Positions 41,095-53,789 of a DNA stretch of 64,000 nucleotides are shown here, piece by piece. A program made the position numbers and the translations under genes. Origin of the DNA: Perkinsus olseni (taxonomy: Eukaryota; Perkinsozoa; Perkinsida; Perkinsidae). Each line of letters opens with the position of its first letter. Within the stretch, counting starts at the first letter, position 1. Where the stretch lies: the NCBI GenBank assembly GCA_013115135.1, contig JABANP010000078.1, positions 100,353 to 164,352 on the forward strand, written 5' to 3'. Under the pieces are notes generated by a model. It ran no database searches. It was not told the origin of the DNA and saw only the letters and a list, made by a program, of their open reading frames with translations.

Positions 41095-41558
41095 TCAATG
41101 TCTTCGCGTGCTACCGCGGTGCACGCGTGTTTTGCCCGGGCCGGGCGATGGCCGTTTTTATTGTTTACTTCGATCTCGCAAGCGTCAATGAAAACAAGGT
41201 CCCTGTTCTTTCTCCGTTGTCTACATGTAGACGACGCGAGTCGTGTGCGCCGCCTCCTTCCAGAAAGGAACGTGAATACGCGTGCAGCCGCTATATTTGC
41301 TCGAATAGATTCTCGGAAAGTCCGATCATTAGCTTTTTTCGCTAGTCCCGAAACCTAGTCATTCAAGTTAGATCTTTTCTTAAGACCTCAAAGGCGCTGA
41401 GTTCAGTCCAAGCCGTCGCATCCCCAAAATCTGTTGTCGCCAACCGATACATTACGGTATATCATTCAAGCCAACATCAGGTTTGCTGCCACTCTCAGGG
41501 GAGCTGGTTCGGGAAGTACAAATTTTACGCTACTACGTCAGTCGCATGCCGTCGCACA

Positions 41559-41936
41559 CGAGGAGTATAAAACTGACATAATAGTAAAGTAACACGGTTT
41601 GGAATGAATCTACTGCTGAGGTGCTGAGAAACATGGCCTGTGAGGCTCACAGTGTGAGTCAGGAAAAACAGGAGAGCAGTCACCCACGTGTTTATGGCAA
41701 AGCTGGTCAGATTTAACCGTATTATCGACTTCACGATAGGATAAGCTAGCTCACATAGGCTCCCACTGTCTTGTACTCTCCTCGGAGATGGTACCGGTAA
41801 CCGGTAACCGGTTTAAGAGCGGCGGTCTTGCAGCAGCAGGACCGCAAAATTCAAAGGGGTTCGTAGAGCTGCTACGGCAGCAGTGCTAACCCGCGTCCTC
41901 AGCGCGACTCGTCAGCTCCCTGGATGGTGATTCTTG
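41559..41936. other. intergenic stretch upstream of the surface-protein gene
   Basis: It contains ACCGGTAACCGGTAACCGGT (41793-41812), a self-complementary direct/inverted repeat, about 125 bp before the ATG. Possible promoter element; nothing else is seen. Confidence 0.45.
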
Positions 41937-44900
41937 ATGAGCAGCAGTTCCAAATGTTCCATGTTATCCGCCACTTCTGCCCTATACACGATCGCTGCTC
42001 TTTTGTGGCCGGTGGACTCCCGCATGGTCCCCGTGCCCTCGCAAGCACCAGCATCGGTGCGCTCATTGACAACCACTACGACCTCCGAGATGACCTTCGT
42101 CTGGGACGCTCCCTCACAGTTGAATGACTGTGTCTTCTCTGCCTGGTGGCTCACCCTAAGTGAAGTGCTCGTGGACGGCTCCTTGGGCTCAGCCTTCGTC
42201 CCTTCGGGATGCGAGGCTTTGACCAGCATCTGCGAGTCCATCTGCACGGCGACTAACCTCCGCCCATTCACGCGTTACATTGCCCACGTTGGTGTCGGAT
42301 GTGAGGACCCTCGGGCAAACAGCGTCGAGAGCAACTCCTCGACTGTCCCGGTGACCGTCAGTTTCTCGGCGCGGGGCCCGCGAGACCTCCCCGGGGACCC
42401 CCCGTCCAGTGCCTACATCGTTGGGGGCGTGAGAACTAAGCCGGCCAGAGTGATCGCCCCGACTAATGTGACCATCTCGAAGGCCGACGGTGACTCCGTG
42501 TTGGTCGAATGGACCCCTGGGGATGGCTCATTGAGCAACTGCCAATTCCACGCCTGGCTGGTGGTCGCATTCTACGGCTCTCGCAAGGTCGTCTCGCCGC
42601 CAGGCTGCACTGTGTCCGAGCTGCCGATCTTTGACAGAAGTCGTAGAGGGTGCACAGCAGAGCTCGACCAGTGTGACGTGACGGTCGAATTTGTCGTTCA
42701 AGAGTTGTGCGTCCTCCCGGACGCGGACTCTGCCTTCTCGCGAAGGTCCTTCCCGGTACGGATAGAGCACGGAGATGACTGCCTTGAAAAGGCCGCCCCT
42801 CCTACTTCACTTGCTGCTGCATCCCCGACTGTCAACACCCTACGCTTGACATGGCTCGGTAGCCATTTCGGTTGCTACCCAGGAGGCCCGTCGGCAACTG
42901 TGTCGTCACGGTCGTGGCAAGTACTCGGAAGGCGCATAGGGTCCCCATCGTACGATGCGATCGCTTGCCTCGATGAGGAAGGCGTGGCCCATCATGGGAA
43001 TATAACCTTACCAAGTCACAAGTCCAACACCTTCTCCTGCGTCGCCATCGGACTCAACGCTGATACCCCCTACTCGTTCACTGTGAAAGAGGTCTGTGTG
43101 AGAGACGTGCATCCAGCCCTCGCCGACAGTCCTCCCAGCGAGCCCTCGGTGCCCGTTGCAACACTATCTTACTTGCGGACGAAGTGGCGCGTGGAGGTCG
43201 GCCCTCCTGTTGGCAGCGACCGAAGCGTGGAAGCAGCGATACACGGCTTGGTTATTTACAACGACACCAACTGCACTTTGGTCGAGCGGAACGTCTCCGA
43301 GACGGCAACTGGGGTCGTGGAGGGGTATCTTGAGGTCAAGTTCGATACCCCGACCAACATCAGCTGCATGAGACTTGAACACGATGCCGTGGAGGACTTC
43401 AGCGTGGCCCTCACCTACTTCGATCCGTCCCTCAGGCGATTCATAGTTTACTATGTATTCAATAACCTCCCCGGTGGAACAACTGGGCGAGAGTGGACCG
43501 GAGGGTTGGCGTACCCAGCATGCTACGGCCCTGATGTGCCTACTTGTTTTACATACGAGAGATGCACCATCAGCGGTTTACGATGCTCATGGCAGCACCA
43601 AGGAGACCGTATCCTCCCGTTGCCTCTGTCAGAAGCAACTTCACAGAGCCCTTGCCACCAAGACCGTGTCCTGCGAGCGACGGCGTCCCACACGGGGTTC
43701 CCTGCACCCGACGAGGGCACAGACGGGGAACAGCCTGGAGACGTACTAGGCGTCAGTCGACCAGCTAATATCTCTTCTGACGGCAGTCTCATCGTGGACT
43801 TCGGCAAGGAGGCAATCACTGCTCGGCCGGGGTTCTACCAGCTTTGCAAATGTGACGTGAAGGCGACCGCGACCGGCTGCCCTATCTCCGTAGAGGGCCT
43901 CCTGGGGGTAGGTTGGCCCAGGAATAAGTACATGACTCCTGCTGGTACGCTGCTGGTCCTCGGCCCGCTGGCACGGAGGGCGGTGTTCACTGCCATCAGA
44001 GGGCTCCCTTTCGAGGCAGAGATTTCCGGATATGGACTGTCTCACGAGGATCGAGTAAGGAAGCACAGCATGGCTGCCCTGGCCACACGTCAGTTCAGAT
44101 CCTGGTGGCGACCGACCGCTGCGGGTTGGGCGTGGCCGTCAGGGCCTTCTCCAACTCGGACGCCCTCGGGGAACCCCGCAACACCTCCCGGGCTGATGCT
44201 AGGGACCACGAGCTGCAAAAGCAAGTCTACCACTGGGAAGGTCGCGTACAGTCATTTCCCGGCAGCTACCAACTGGTAACGCATCGCGACCACTCAGAGA
44301 GGACTCGTCAGGCTTTCAGTGCTACTGTTCGCCGCTGCACTCGAGGACCAAGTGTAGTCATCCTGACGACTTCACAATCCCTGTTGTTGTCGATCACCAC
44401 ACCACAGGCGCTCACAGCGGCCCCTCAATCAAAGCCACGGTGGAGGTCATCGGCCCTTGTGAGTGAAGGGCAGCCCTCGCTGGCTACCAACCTTTGGGAT
44501 CACCGTCTTGTTTCAGACCCCGACCACAGAATAATGATCGTCAAAGGGCAACCTCTGCTAGTGGAAGGGATCGGAGGCCAGGGCCTTTCGGAAACGACTG
44601 ACCACGTGCTCGTTGCTGCCCTCTGCGGCGAGGATGCCAGCGCAGCAATCCCAGGTTGGCCTCCGAAATCGCGGCTTGAGCGAGAGAGCCCCCCCCCCCC
44701 TCAGGCCTGCCCAACGGCGGTCGATCCACTGGGTCCTCCCGTAATGGAAGTATCTTTCATTTCGACACAAGCACGCCTGTCACCGCAGAAGTCGGAGCCT
44801 ATGCCCTTTGCTGGTGCCGAGACCAGGACCCCTCTGTGGCGTCATGCACGTCCAGTGGCCATTTTACGGCAGTTATCGGTCGACTCATCGTCAGCGGGCC

Positions 44901-47900
44901 CGACGCCCGCCTGAATGAGGACCACTTTAGCTACCGCGGCCGAGCACTGTCCCTACAACTGAGGGGTCAAGGCCTTCGACCAGACGGCAATGACACCATC
45001 ATACTCAGACCCAACGCTGATGGATACCGTGGGTGTCCAGAAGGTGAGCCGTGATGAGCCTCGACCGGATGGAAGCTCCTTCCGACCGGCAGCGTGTGGT
45101 AGGCACAGATTCTGAGATTGAGAAATCGTTCGGTCCAGTCGGGTCCCCCCTGAGCTCTCATCCTTATGACGCACATCATGGACGGAGGGACATCGAGGTA
45201 GATGGTAGACTTGGCCAGTTGATGAGCTGATACCAGGTGTACCACCAACAACGCCTCGACGCTTCACCGGGCTCTTATCATATCTGCTGGTCAACAGCAA
45301 CGACCGCGGCCAGGCTGGAGGGAGGAGGCCTCCCCAACACCGTGTTGTCAAGACTTTACAGAGCTGGTCATGACGAGCAGCTATCCTGTGGTGCCGACTC
45401 TGATGCTTCGTCACAGATGCTGGGATCTTGGCCGTGCGAGGACCGTATCCGAACCAGGTTGCAGTGTGCGCCTACGGGAGCGAGGAATGCTCGATTCAGT
45501 CTCTCCGCGGTGAGTAGGCTACTACGCTACCGAGCTCGCTGCAAGGCACTCACCACGAGGCTTGCCCGTAGGTATCGATCTGAATAACGGTGATAGGATC
45601 AGAATCGTCAGTCGGCCTGGCACAGCTAGCAGCAACTTACGAGACCTTCCACCTGGCTACAGTGGCTGCCCTGGGAGGCCTACAGGTGCTTGTCCACTCA
45701 TCCTCAGTTGATTGAGACATGTGGCGCAGAAAGTGTCCTCTATGGAGCCGCTGACGAGTGGTACTTGCTGCCGGGCGTGTCGGCATCATCCCGTCCGGCC
45801 ACTAACGGAGGGCAAGCATTCCACTGGAGGTCCGAGCAAACCGGTGACTACCTCCTATCTAGGGTTGATGAGTACACCATGTGCTGGTCAGTAGCCGCGG
45901 ACCTGTGCTGCCTGAGAACTCCCTCAGCAGGTGCTCATCCTTCCCCCAGCCGAGTGGAGGACGATTTCCATGCAGCCTCGTCGTGGACTACCAGGCAGTC
46001 GTGGGGACACTGATAGTGGCAAGGCCTCTCGGATGCAGCGAAACCGCATCGCACAACGACGACTGTTTCCTACAAATTCCGCGCTCCATTGTGAGCGGGG
46101 AAGGCCTAGCGTTGCTCAAAACAGAGTGAGCGCGACAACAGCGACCAAAAGTTGGCCACCCCTCGTCTCTCTTCAGGACTTCTACATGTGACGAATTTAC
46201 TGTGGAAGACGGCGAGGAGGTGGCGGGCATCCTGCTGGCCTCTCGAATGGAGCTGGACGCCGGTTCGACCAACACCCTATCATCCTCCTGGCACCAGGCC
46301 TTCCGCTCACCGACCGGCCTCAATGCCTCCAACCTTACCAAAGGCACATACAAGCTCTGCCAGATAGTCAACGACGGGCGTCACTTACGCGAGCTCAGTG
46401 TCGTCTTCGACCGTTTGAGCCCCATGGGAAAACTTGAAGTCGGATACGGTGGCCAAGCCATGATGGCTTCACAGATCCCTCGGGAGCTCAAAAAGTTCAT
46501 CATTTGTCCCCAATTCAGTCGGTGGGAGCCGTCCACTCGTTCATGTGATTGCTTGCCGGGCTACCACCCCGTCCTAGAGAGTCCCTCAGCGGGGCCCACC
46601 AGTCACCACTGTGAGCCCTGTCCGCTCGGATACTATTGTCCGGAAGAGGGGAAAAGGCTGCCCTGTGCCCCTGGGCTGACTACTGCCAGTACTGGAGCAG
46701 CGTACTTAGATGACTGTATGTGCGCCCCGGGCCGGTACCTGGGAGGTGGAAGCGCTCCGACCTGTCTGCCGTGCCCTAGGGGGACTTATAAGTCCGAGGT
46801 TGCCAACCACAGCGCATGCCTCCGAGGGTGCTTCAATAGAGAGGGTGCTGCCGCACCCATCGAAGGGTCGACATCCGAGCCTGGAGCTACGGGGTCGTTG
46901 GACTGCCGCTGCGAAGAAGGGTACATACTCAGCTACGCTGCTGGAGGGGAAAGGGGCCCCGCACCCCTCACCTGCATCAGATGTCCTCTGGGAATGATTT
47001 GCCAGAGCCGCGGTGAGTGTGTGTGGTGACACTGAGGCGGTATGGTTGATGAGTAGGTAAAGCGTTGGAGGGTAGGATACCTATGACTGTGAGCTATGAA
47101 CTGCTGGGGATGGACGACCCCGAGGTCCGTCTCTTCCAAGGCTCCTGTGTTCGATACTCCGTCGATCAGGCGGTTGGCGGCAGCGAAGGCCCGACCAGTG
47201 AGGGGCTTATGAGTGTCCTGTCTGACCTCTTGTGCCGGGCAGCATTGCGAGAAGGAGGGGCGACGTGCTTTCTGGAAGGGGTGTCAGCCAGGTTGCCACG
47301 CCGCCTGCTGACCACTACACTGGGGGGCCGCCGTCTTCTCGACACGGAACCAGCGATAGAGGTCACGGCTAGGGTAGGCCTTGGCATGCCGACTCGTCGT
47401 GCCAGTGAGCCCCACCTAGGTGGTCGTGTCTGCGAGGGTGGCAGCTGCTGTTGAAACATCGTCAGCCAACGGGGCTGAGGAGCTAACGGCTAGGCTGCGA
47501 GACACGTCAGAGGACGGGGTCTTCGATGGGCTTGAGAGAATAACCGTGAGGGGGCGCTATCAGTGGCCGGCTATCGTCCCTATGTCTTCAGCCACTGGCT
47601 GCGGCTGCCAATACGACCGCACAGGAGCTCTTCCAATGGTTCGCGGGTGTGGACGGCGGCCTGCTAGTCTCATGTCCGGTCGGGAGTCTTGTGCCAACAG
47701 GGAAGGCTGCCACTTCAATAGAAGTAGGGAGCACTCAGGAACCCTTCACCGCATGAGGAGTGACGATCTTTCAGGACTGCGAATGCGGCCCGGGGTGGGT
47801 ATTGGTGGCGAGGAGGCCCTCTGGTGGTCCACTGTGTGACCGCTGTGGCTTCGGCTCCTACCGGGCCGGGGTCTCCGATACCCCCAACGCCACCTGCACG

Positions 47901-50900
47901 CCTTGCAGTGGGAATAGGGTCACTCGGATCGATACAGCGCCCTCGTCTGAGTACTGTATATGCCGCCCTGGCTACTACTGGGATCCTGAGCTCGATGCTT
48001 GCGGTCGATGCCCTGAGGAGGACATCTGCACGTAAGAACCTCCAAGGTTGGAATGATTTGAATAGGAAAAAGCCCATGTGCGTCGATCGAGGCCTCACCG
48101 GATGCAATTACCGAGAGTTGGTGATGGTGTGGTATGAGTAGCGGTTTCCATTCTAGGGAGCATCCCCACAACGCTCCGCCTCCTCCACCAGCGATCCGTA
48201 CACTCGCTCGATGGTACGGCAGCACCCTCGATCACCAATGGCATCGGGAGATATCCCGACATCCGACCCGAATACCCTGCCCCTCTGGGATGACAAGGCT
48301 TGGTGATACAAGCGACTATGAGATTGCTACCGTGGCCGAGGTGAGTATCGTCCTTGCCGATCGTTGAACCTTCATGCGGGGTTGATGCGGGGTTGACTCA
48401 GGCGCTCGCGTATTCCGCTTCGGATGCCTCCGTGCTCGAGTCGTGTGAGTGCGCCCCCGGTCGAAAATCCGTCCCCATTGGCGACGTACTGTGGGAGGAA
48501 GGGAGGGAGAGGGTCCGCAACTACTATAAATTGAGGGTAAGGTCTCGTCGCCGTTGCTATTGAGGAAGGCTTTGGTCAGATCGTCACTGGAAACGGGAAG
48601 GCCCTAGCGCCCTACGTGAAAGAGGATACCGTACAGATCTTATCTACCCGAGGTTGCACCCCCTTCGTCGACGCCACCACAGCCGAAGCTGTGCCCGTCG
48701 AAGCGTCGAAGCGGCACTCCGACGATGTCAGTGTGACAGTCGTGTGGACTCTATCCGCTCCCGGGGTTTCGGCCGGCTGCGTGAGGATGGCTCGAAGTGT
48801 TCTAGGAGGCCCTTTGGGGGACGGGTCTGTCTCCAGCCCTTGGTGGGCGAGGGGCTACGTCGAGCTCCTGGGTTGGACGAGCTACCATTGCAAGACTTCT
48901 ATCGCCCCCTGTGCATACAACTGGACGCCTTTGGGGGTGTGGACCTATGATAAAATTAAGGAAACTCTAGGACGGGCAAGTTCTGCAAGTGAGCTGAGGC
49001 TTCCACTTCTATTAAAGATCGGCTCGGATGAGAATAGCAACACCACGATGAATGGCACTTTGCCATCTCTTTCGCCTGGAAGATTCCACCACTGGCCACC
49101 CTCTGTGGAACTACATAGTAGTTGGGCATGGAAATTGGGAGGTCTCGGCCAGGACACTGAGCGACCTCTGGACTCCCCGGCACCAGACTTGAACAGGGCT
49201 TACAGACAATTGTGGAGGTCTCAGTGTAGTCACCAGTGAGGAGCCTCTCCGTCACGACGTCTCTGTAGTTCCCCCGCGAGCAGTAGCAGTCCCTGCCGGA
49301 CACGGCCCCCGGGTTCGACTCGCTGTTCGCTGGGCATGATTCTCGACAGGAGTCGGCGTTACTGATGCTGGACTTGATTCGTCCACTCTCACACATCTCG
49401 CAGACTCGGCTGCTGCTGTCGACCACCACAGCGCGAATATTTCCTCGGCGCCAAGAAATTCACGCCCTATGGCTTCGATAATTCCAACAGCAGCGATGGT
49501 CGGTATCGCAGTCCTGTTGTTGAAGCATGCGTGGTGGAAGAGGACTTGGACATCCCTTCAATAAGGCCGCCAACAACGTGCAAGGCCCATGGGCAGTGCC
49601 TTGAGGGGATGAGAGGATTCATGTGTGGGGCGTGCGCTAGTGGCTACTGGCGAGATGACGTTGAGAAGAGCTGTGAAGAATGCGACACTTCGTGGTGGGC
49701 CCGGGCCCTCTACTATTTGAACATACCATGGTTCTTGCTGGTCGACAGCGCCCAAGCTGTGGTCATCGCGAAGTTCACTGCCGACGCGGCCGATGACGAG
49801 AGCCGTCCCATCCACTCTGTTATAATCAAAATCCTTGGAAACTACTTCGTCGCCATCGCTCCCTTGGGGAGATTTGATTTTTCCAAGCTTAAGCGGTACT
49901 CGAGGAACCCCGGTATGTCGACTGAGGTGAACATACCCTCCTGGAGTCGAGCGTTCTTCCGGAAGCTCATCGCCGTCAAGGACATAGTGCCCGAAATAAA
50001 GGTGGAAAGTTCCGTCATGTGCATCCTGCAGGACTCCCCTCGCCAGCACATCGTCGAGGCCGCCCTCTGGTTACTCTCTCCCCTGTTCAAGATCGTCTTC
50101 CTCACCCTGGTCTGCGGGACGCTGATACTGATGCACAAGCATCTCTGGCGCATTCTTATGGCCATCAAGGGCCTTCGGGTGAAGAGGGACCGAACGTTCA
50201 AAGTCGTTTCTAAAAAGATACGCCGCAGTTTGACGAGACGCCGATCGTCAACTGCGAGTTTTAGCACGCGTCGGTCCTCATTGGCAAGCCTAGTACCCCA
50301 GAGTGTGGAGGAAGTGGACGTCAGTAGCGTCGACAGTAGCATCTCAGAACCGACACCGATTGATGTGGAAGCCTTGGCAGCGAGTCGAGAAGGCAGCAGC
50401 AGGCTGCTGGGGATATGGCGAACTGACTATCCCCTACAGTCCGAATCGCGTCTGCGTCGGGCGCTGCGCACCCTGTGTGGCTTCGTCAATGACAGCACTC
50501 CCGTTTACCTCGTGGCTGCGTTCTACTCCTGGCAGAGGGTCACAGAGAAGATGCTCCTGCTCCTCCAATGCAACACCTTCAGCGACACAATGAGGGGACA
50601 GCACGTCAAGAGGTTGCGCTGGATGACGGACCCCGATGTCCTCTGCTTCGAAGGCAGTCCTCACTCGACTTTAGTGACCATAGCCGCCTTAGGGTTGACG
50701 ACCTGGACGATCGGCTTCGTCCTCCTATCGATGGCATTGCTCTTCAACAACCGCAAAGTGCTGATGGAAGACCACTGCCTGCGCAAGTACGGCTTCCTCT
50801 ACCTCGGGTTTGAGATACGATGTTGGTATTGGGAAAGTGTAAAGAGGGTGCAAGCTTTCCTTTACGGTCTGATAACGTAAGGCTTCTGATCTCCTGATGA

Positions 50901-52947
50901 ACATCATCGTCGATTTCAGTAACATATCTTTGGGCGACATGAAGGCCAAGCTGGTCTGCTACGCCGTCCTCTCCGGCGTATCCTGCATCCTGCATGTATC
51001 TGTCCTGCCTTATGACGATCGAGAGAAAGGCCTTCTGGACACACTAGAGGCCAAGTCCCTGTAGGCCCTGTCCCCGCCCTGGGTTCCTTCATGCGTCGTT
51101 AAGGTTCTCCATATTCATCACCCACATCACCATACAGTTGATACTCATGTTCGACCTCGCGGACGAGGTTGTTGTTTCCATGATCTTATTCTGTGGCTTC
51201 ATGAACGCGGCTTTTATAGTACAGGCCATGTGAGCATTCCCGAAGGCGTTTGGAATAGACAGCCAACTGCCAGTTACCACCTGCTGAAAGAATACGCGTT
51301 TTATTACGTTCGGAAGCGCGAGAAGCGAATCGCTAAGGTCGAAGAGGCCCGACAGGAAAGCTTGAGGAGGAGGGCCATTAAGGAGGTTACGTCGAGGCCA
51401 ACCTACCAAACGCACGTTGAGTGTCAGATCAAACGAAGCCGCCGAATGGCACGCAAACGTCTTGAAAGATTCATATCACTGGGCGGAACACTGGACGAGA
51501 GCGCTGTGAGGAAGGCAGAAGATGACTCAATAATGTGGGCCACGCTGGGTGTTCGATAGACCGCCTCCCCTGAATTCTAGGAGGCCTCCCAGGTTCGTAT
51601 TTCACGTATTAAATTCAATCCTGGGAGCGCTCTTGAAATTTATTCTCCAGAGTCGACGAGAAGGACATCGCTGAGTGGATCGAGCAGCGTCGAGGGTTGA
51701 AGCCTGCAGCAGGCGCCGAAGAGAACGTGCAAGAGAAGCGTCCGATGCCCTCCTCGTTTCTGGCCACTATTAAGGAGCTCTGGGCGCGATACTATCCCCC
51801 GTGAGCCGACCTGTTGTGCGGTCGTACAGAGAGCCAGAGCTTCCGCTAGAGATGCCATCATGCGTTATGTGAAGCGGCTGGAGGATATGAAATCGCGGAT
51901 GGGGCTTCACATGAAGAAGCCCACAGATTCCATCGGCCAAACTGCGGGAATGCCAATCATAACGACTCTATTGATTCCGAAGTCAGAGCGCGATTCGGGC
52001 AGCCTCGCCGCGAGCTCCGTCCTCAGGACACCCAAGAACATCATTGATAGAGTGCGGTATGCTCTCGGCGGGAAACAGCCAACCGGGGGCGAGCAGAATT
52101 TGGTGGTGACAAGCTTCGACAGAGGTAGCCGCCGTTGCCGCTCCCCACCGCATTTCGCTACAGATTTCTTCTGGACGATACAGGCCGAGACGGTGGCGTA
52201 CATCACAGGACGCCTAGAGGAGGCATCCGACGGAGTGGAGAACCGGTCGAGTCTTCTTGATGCGGGGGCATACGACTTCGCCATGAGAGTGAGCCCTCGG
52301 TCGGGCTGGCCCTGATATTTAGCATACGCACAGTCGCTTTGATGCGATACTCGGAAGCAGGTCTTGTTCGCATACGCTCACCGCCTTCGGAAACAGGACA
52401 AGCCACACCTGTGGGGACCCGATGATGCTGTTAGAAGAGTCCAGGAGATGCAACTCGGGTTGCGGCAATTCTCTCTGGGGAGGGCCTCCAGCCATGGTAC
52501 TTATGGCTACAAATGCCACCCCTCTCGAACCTCCATCCCTAGCAGGTTCGAGAGCACCGCTGTCTCCTATTACAGAAGATGATGGTGACGGCGAGCAGGA
52601 ATGGGAGCCCAATCTTGGTTCCTTTGACGTCCGGAACGATCTCACCCTGGGTGAACTCATAGTCTTACCGCTGGTCGCGAATGCAGCCGAAGACAGTCAG
52701 CAGGTAGGATGATGCCGAAGTATAGAAAAAGTTCTCAATACTGCAGGATCTCGGAGGTGGCGGAGGAGAAAGGAACACCTTCACTGCGGATGAGCTATTT
52801 CGAGCCCATTCGATCGTCATCACTATCAATGCCACTCGCATGATCGAAGTACCGATGGGGCATCGTGAGCTCGGAGGTATGTTCCTGTCAGATCTACAGC
52901 CTTTACTGCACATACAGATCGTACCGAGCCTTGGCAGCCCAAAATAG
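41937..52947 (+). CDS. giant secreted/membrane protein: FN3, Cys-Trp-Cys repeats, ephrin-receptor-like modules, multi-pass tail
   Basis: From the ATG at 41937 (MSSSSKCSMLSATSALYTIA signal) the protein has three fibronectin-III-like domains (about 42040-43150). These are followed by at least five modules with a Y-x-L/C-C-W/K-C core (GFYQLCKC 43830, QCYCSPL 44315, GAYALCWC 44797, DEYTMCWS 45867, GTYKLCQI 46345). Cys-rich GCC2/GCC3-type modules come next (CLPGYHPVLES..CEPCPLGYYCPEEG, CMCAPGRYLGGGSAPTCLPC, CICRPGYYWDPELDACGRCP), then GFMCGACASGYWRDDVEKSC. The membrane part has about six spans (49690-51240; for example WFLLVDSAQAVVIAKF, FKIVFLTLVCGTLILM, TTWTIGFVLLSMALLF). A charged coiled tail ends at TAG 52947. 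Introns of about 40-60 nt are frequent. Exons in 45060-46200 and 47040-47760 are hard to join. A coding block at 48956-49429 lies on the opposite strand. Confidence 0.8.
48956..49429 (-). other. inverted Cys-rich exon block inside the surface-protein gene
   Basis: The minus strand is open for 157 residues with spacing like the neighbouring plus-strand modules: VCEMCESGRIKSS, CRESCPANSESNPGAVSGRD then CYCSRGNYRD, IVCKPCSSLVPGSPEVAQCP, and MPNYYVV. The plus strand has no comparable cysteine frame here. Plus-strand coding resumes right after with YFLGAKKFTPYGFDNSNSSD. Best read as an inversion of about 480 bp. Confidence 0.72.
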
Positions 52948-53780
52948 AGGGAGAAGACGTGGGAGCCATGGGAAGCATCACGTCGCACTAGCGTCACGTG
53001 GGGCGATTGGCGAGAGGTGTGCTCCATGATGGGCCTCCTCCGTGGCATACAGTCCGCGCCTTATTTATATGCGGATTGTAAGTCGCTGATTTCCTCTACA
53101 AGAGAGCTGGAACTCAAGAGCCATTCGCGATTTCGTCAGCGCTGACGATTTGCTAATCAACTCCTTTAGCTTTGTGACACCATCTTCGACGTCGTTGTGT
53201 GCTCGCGCTGACCGCAAGAGAGAAAAATTGATGAGCTTAGCCGAATAATGCTCGGCTTGCATCGGCATTGTTCGGTAGTGTGCTGTGAGTAGTGCAATGG
53301 TGGGTGGTGCCCATGGGTTGAGTAAAGAGTCGGGGCACTCAGGCGAGTTCCGAGGGTTCCTCATCACTTCAGGCGCGATACGGTCCCTGCCCGTATGGGT
53401 CCGTCAAGCTACAAAGCCTCCAACCCCGAGAGACAATCAGGGGCCCCTCCCAAGAAAGCCGAGCGGCCCAGTGATTGAATATCCTTCGAGTTCTCTCACA
53501 TGTATACGATCCTTTCTTGCGGAATCTATCCCTAGTGTTGCAGTTCCCTTCAGGCCCTCCTAGTGATCAACGGACGGTACTTGAGGTACAGAAATGAGAA
53601 TGGCAGTTGCCCTATCTCCTTCACTATGAGCCCAATCCACTTATGTTGTGTTCTACAACTAGACCTGCTGCAACGAGATAGTGCAACGTAGCAGCTCTCT
53701 GTCCTGATCAAGCTTGTTGTCAGTGACAACTTGTCACGCACTGAATACAAGAATACGTTGTCTCCGAGACAGCGCAACAT
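52948..53780. other. stretch without supported genes
   Basis: Short frames on both strands; none shows domain-like composition. A minus frame at 53065-53367 (KLINFSLLRSARAHNDVEDG) could be a decayed exon. Confidence 0.4.
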
Positions 53781-53789
53781 AGTACAACT

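Larger units (their letters stand above)
38106..41558 (+). repeat. tandem unit U3, truncated and carrying a Harbinger relic
   Basis: It follows U2 without a gap. It is interrupted by the element at 39785-41094, then resumes with U2-like sequence until about 41558, where homology stops. The RT tail of U1/U2 is absent. Confidence 0.85.

Noticed and set aside
44680..44705. Long C run as a repeat of interest
   Set aside because: It lies directly before CTCAG and works as the pyrimidine tract of an acceptor site.
49558..50049. 163-residue minus frame as a gene
   Set aside because: It is the antisense shadow of the membrane-span exon; the plus strand has clear hydrophobic segments and Cys modules.
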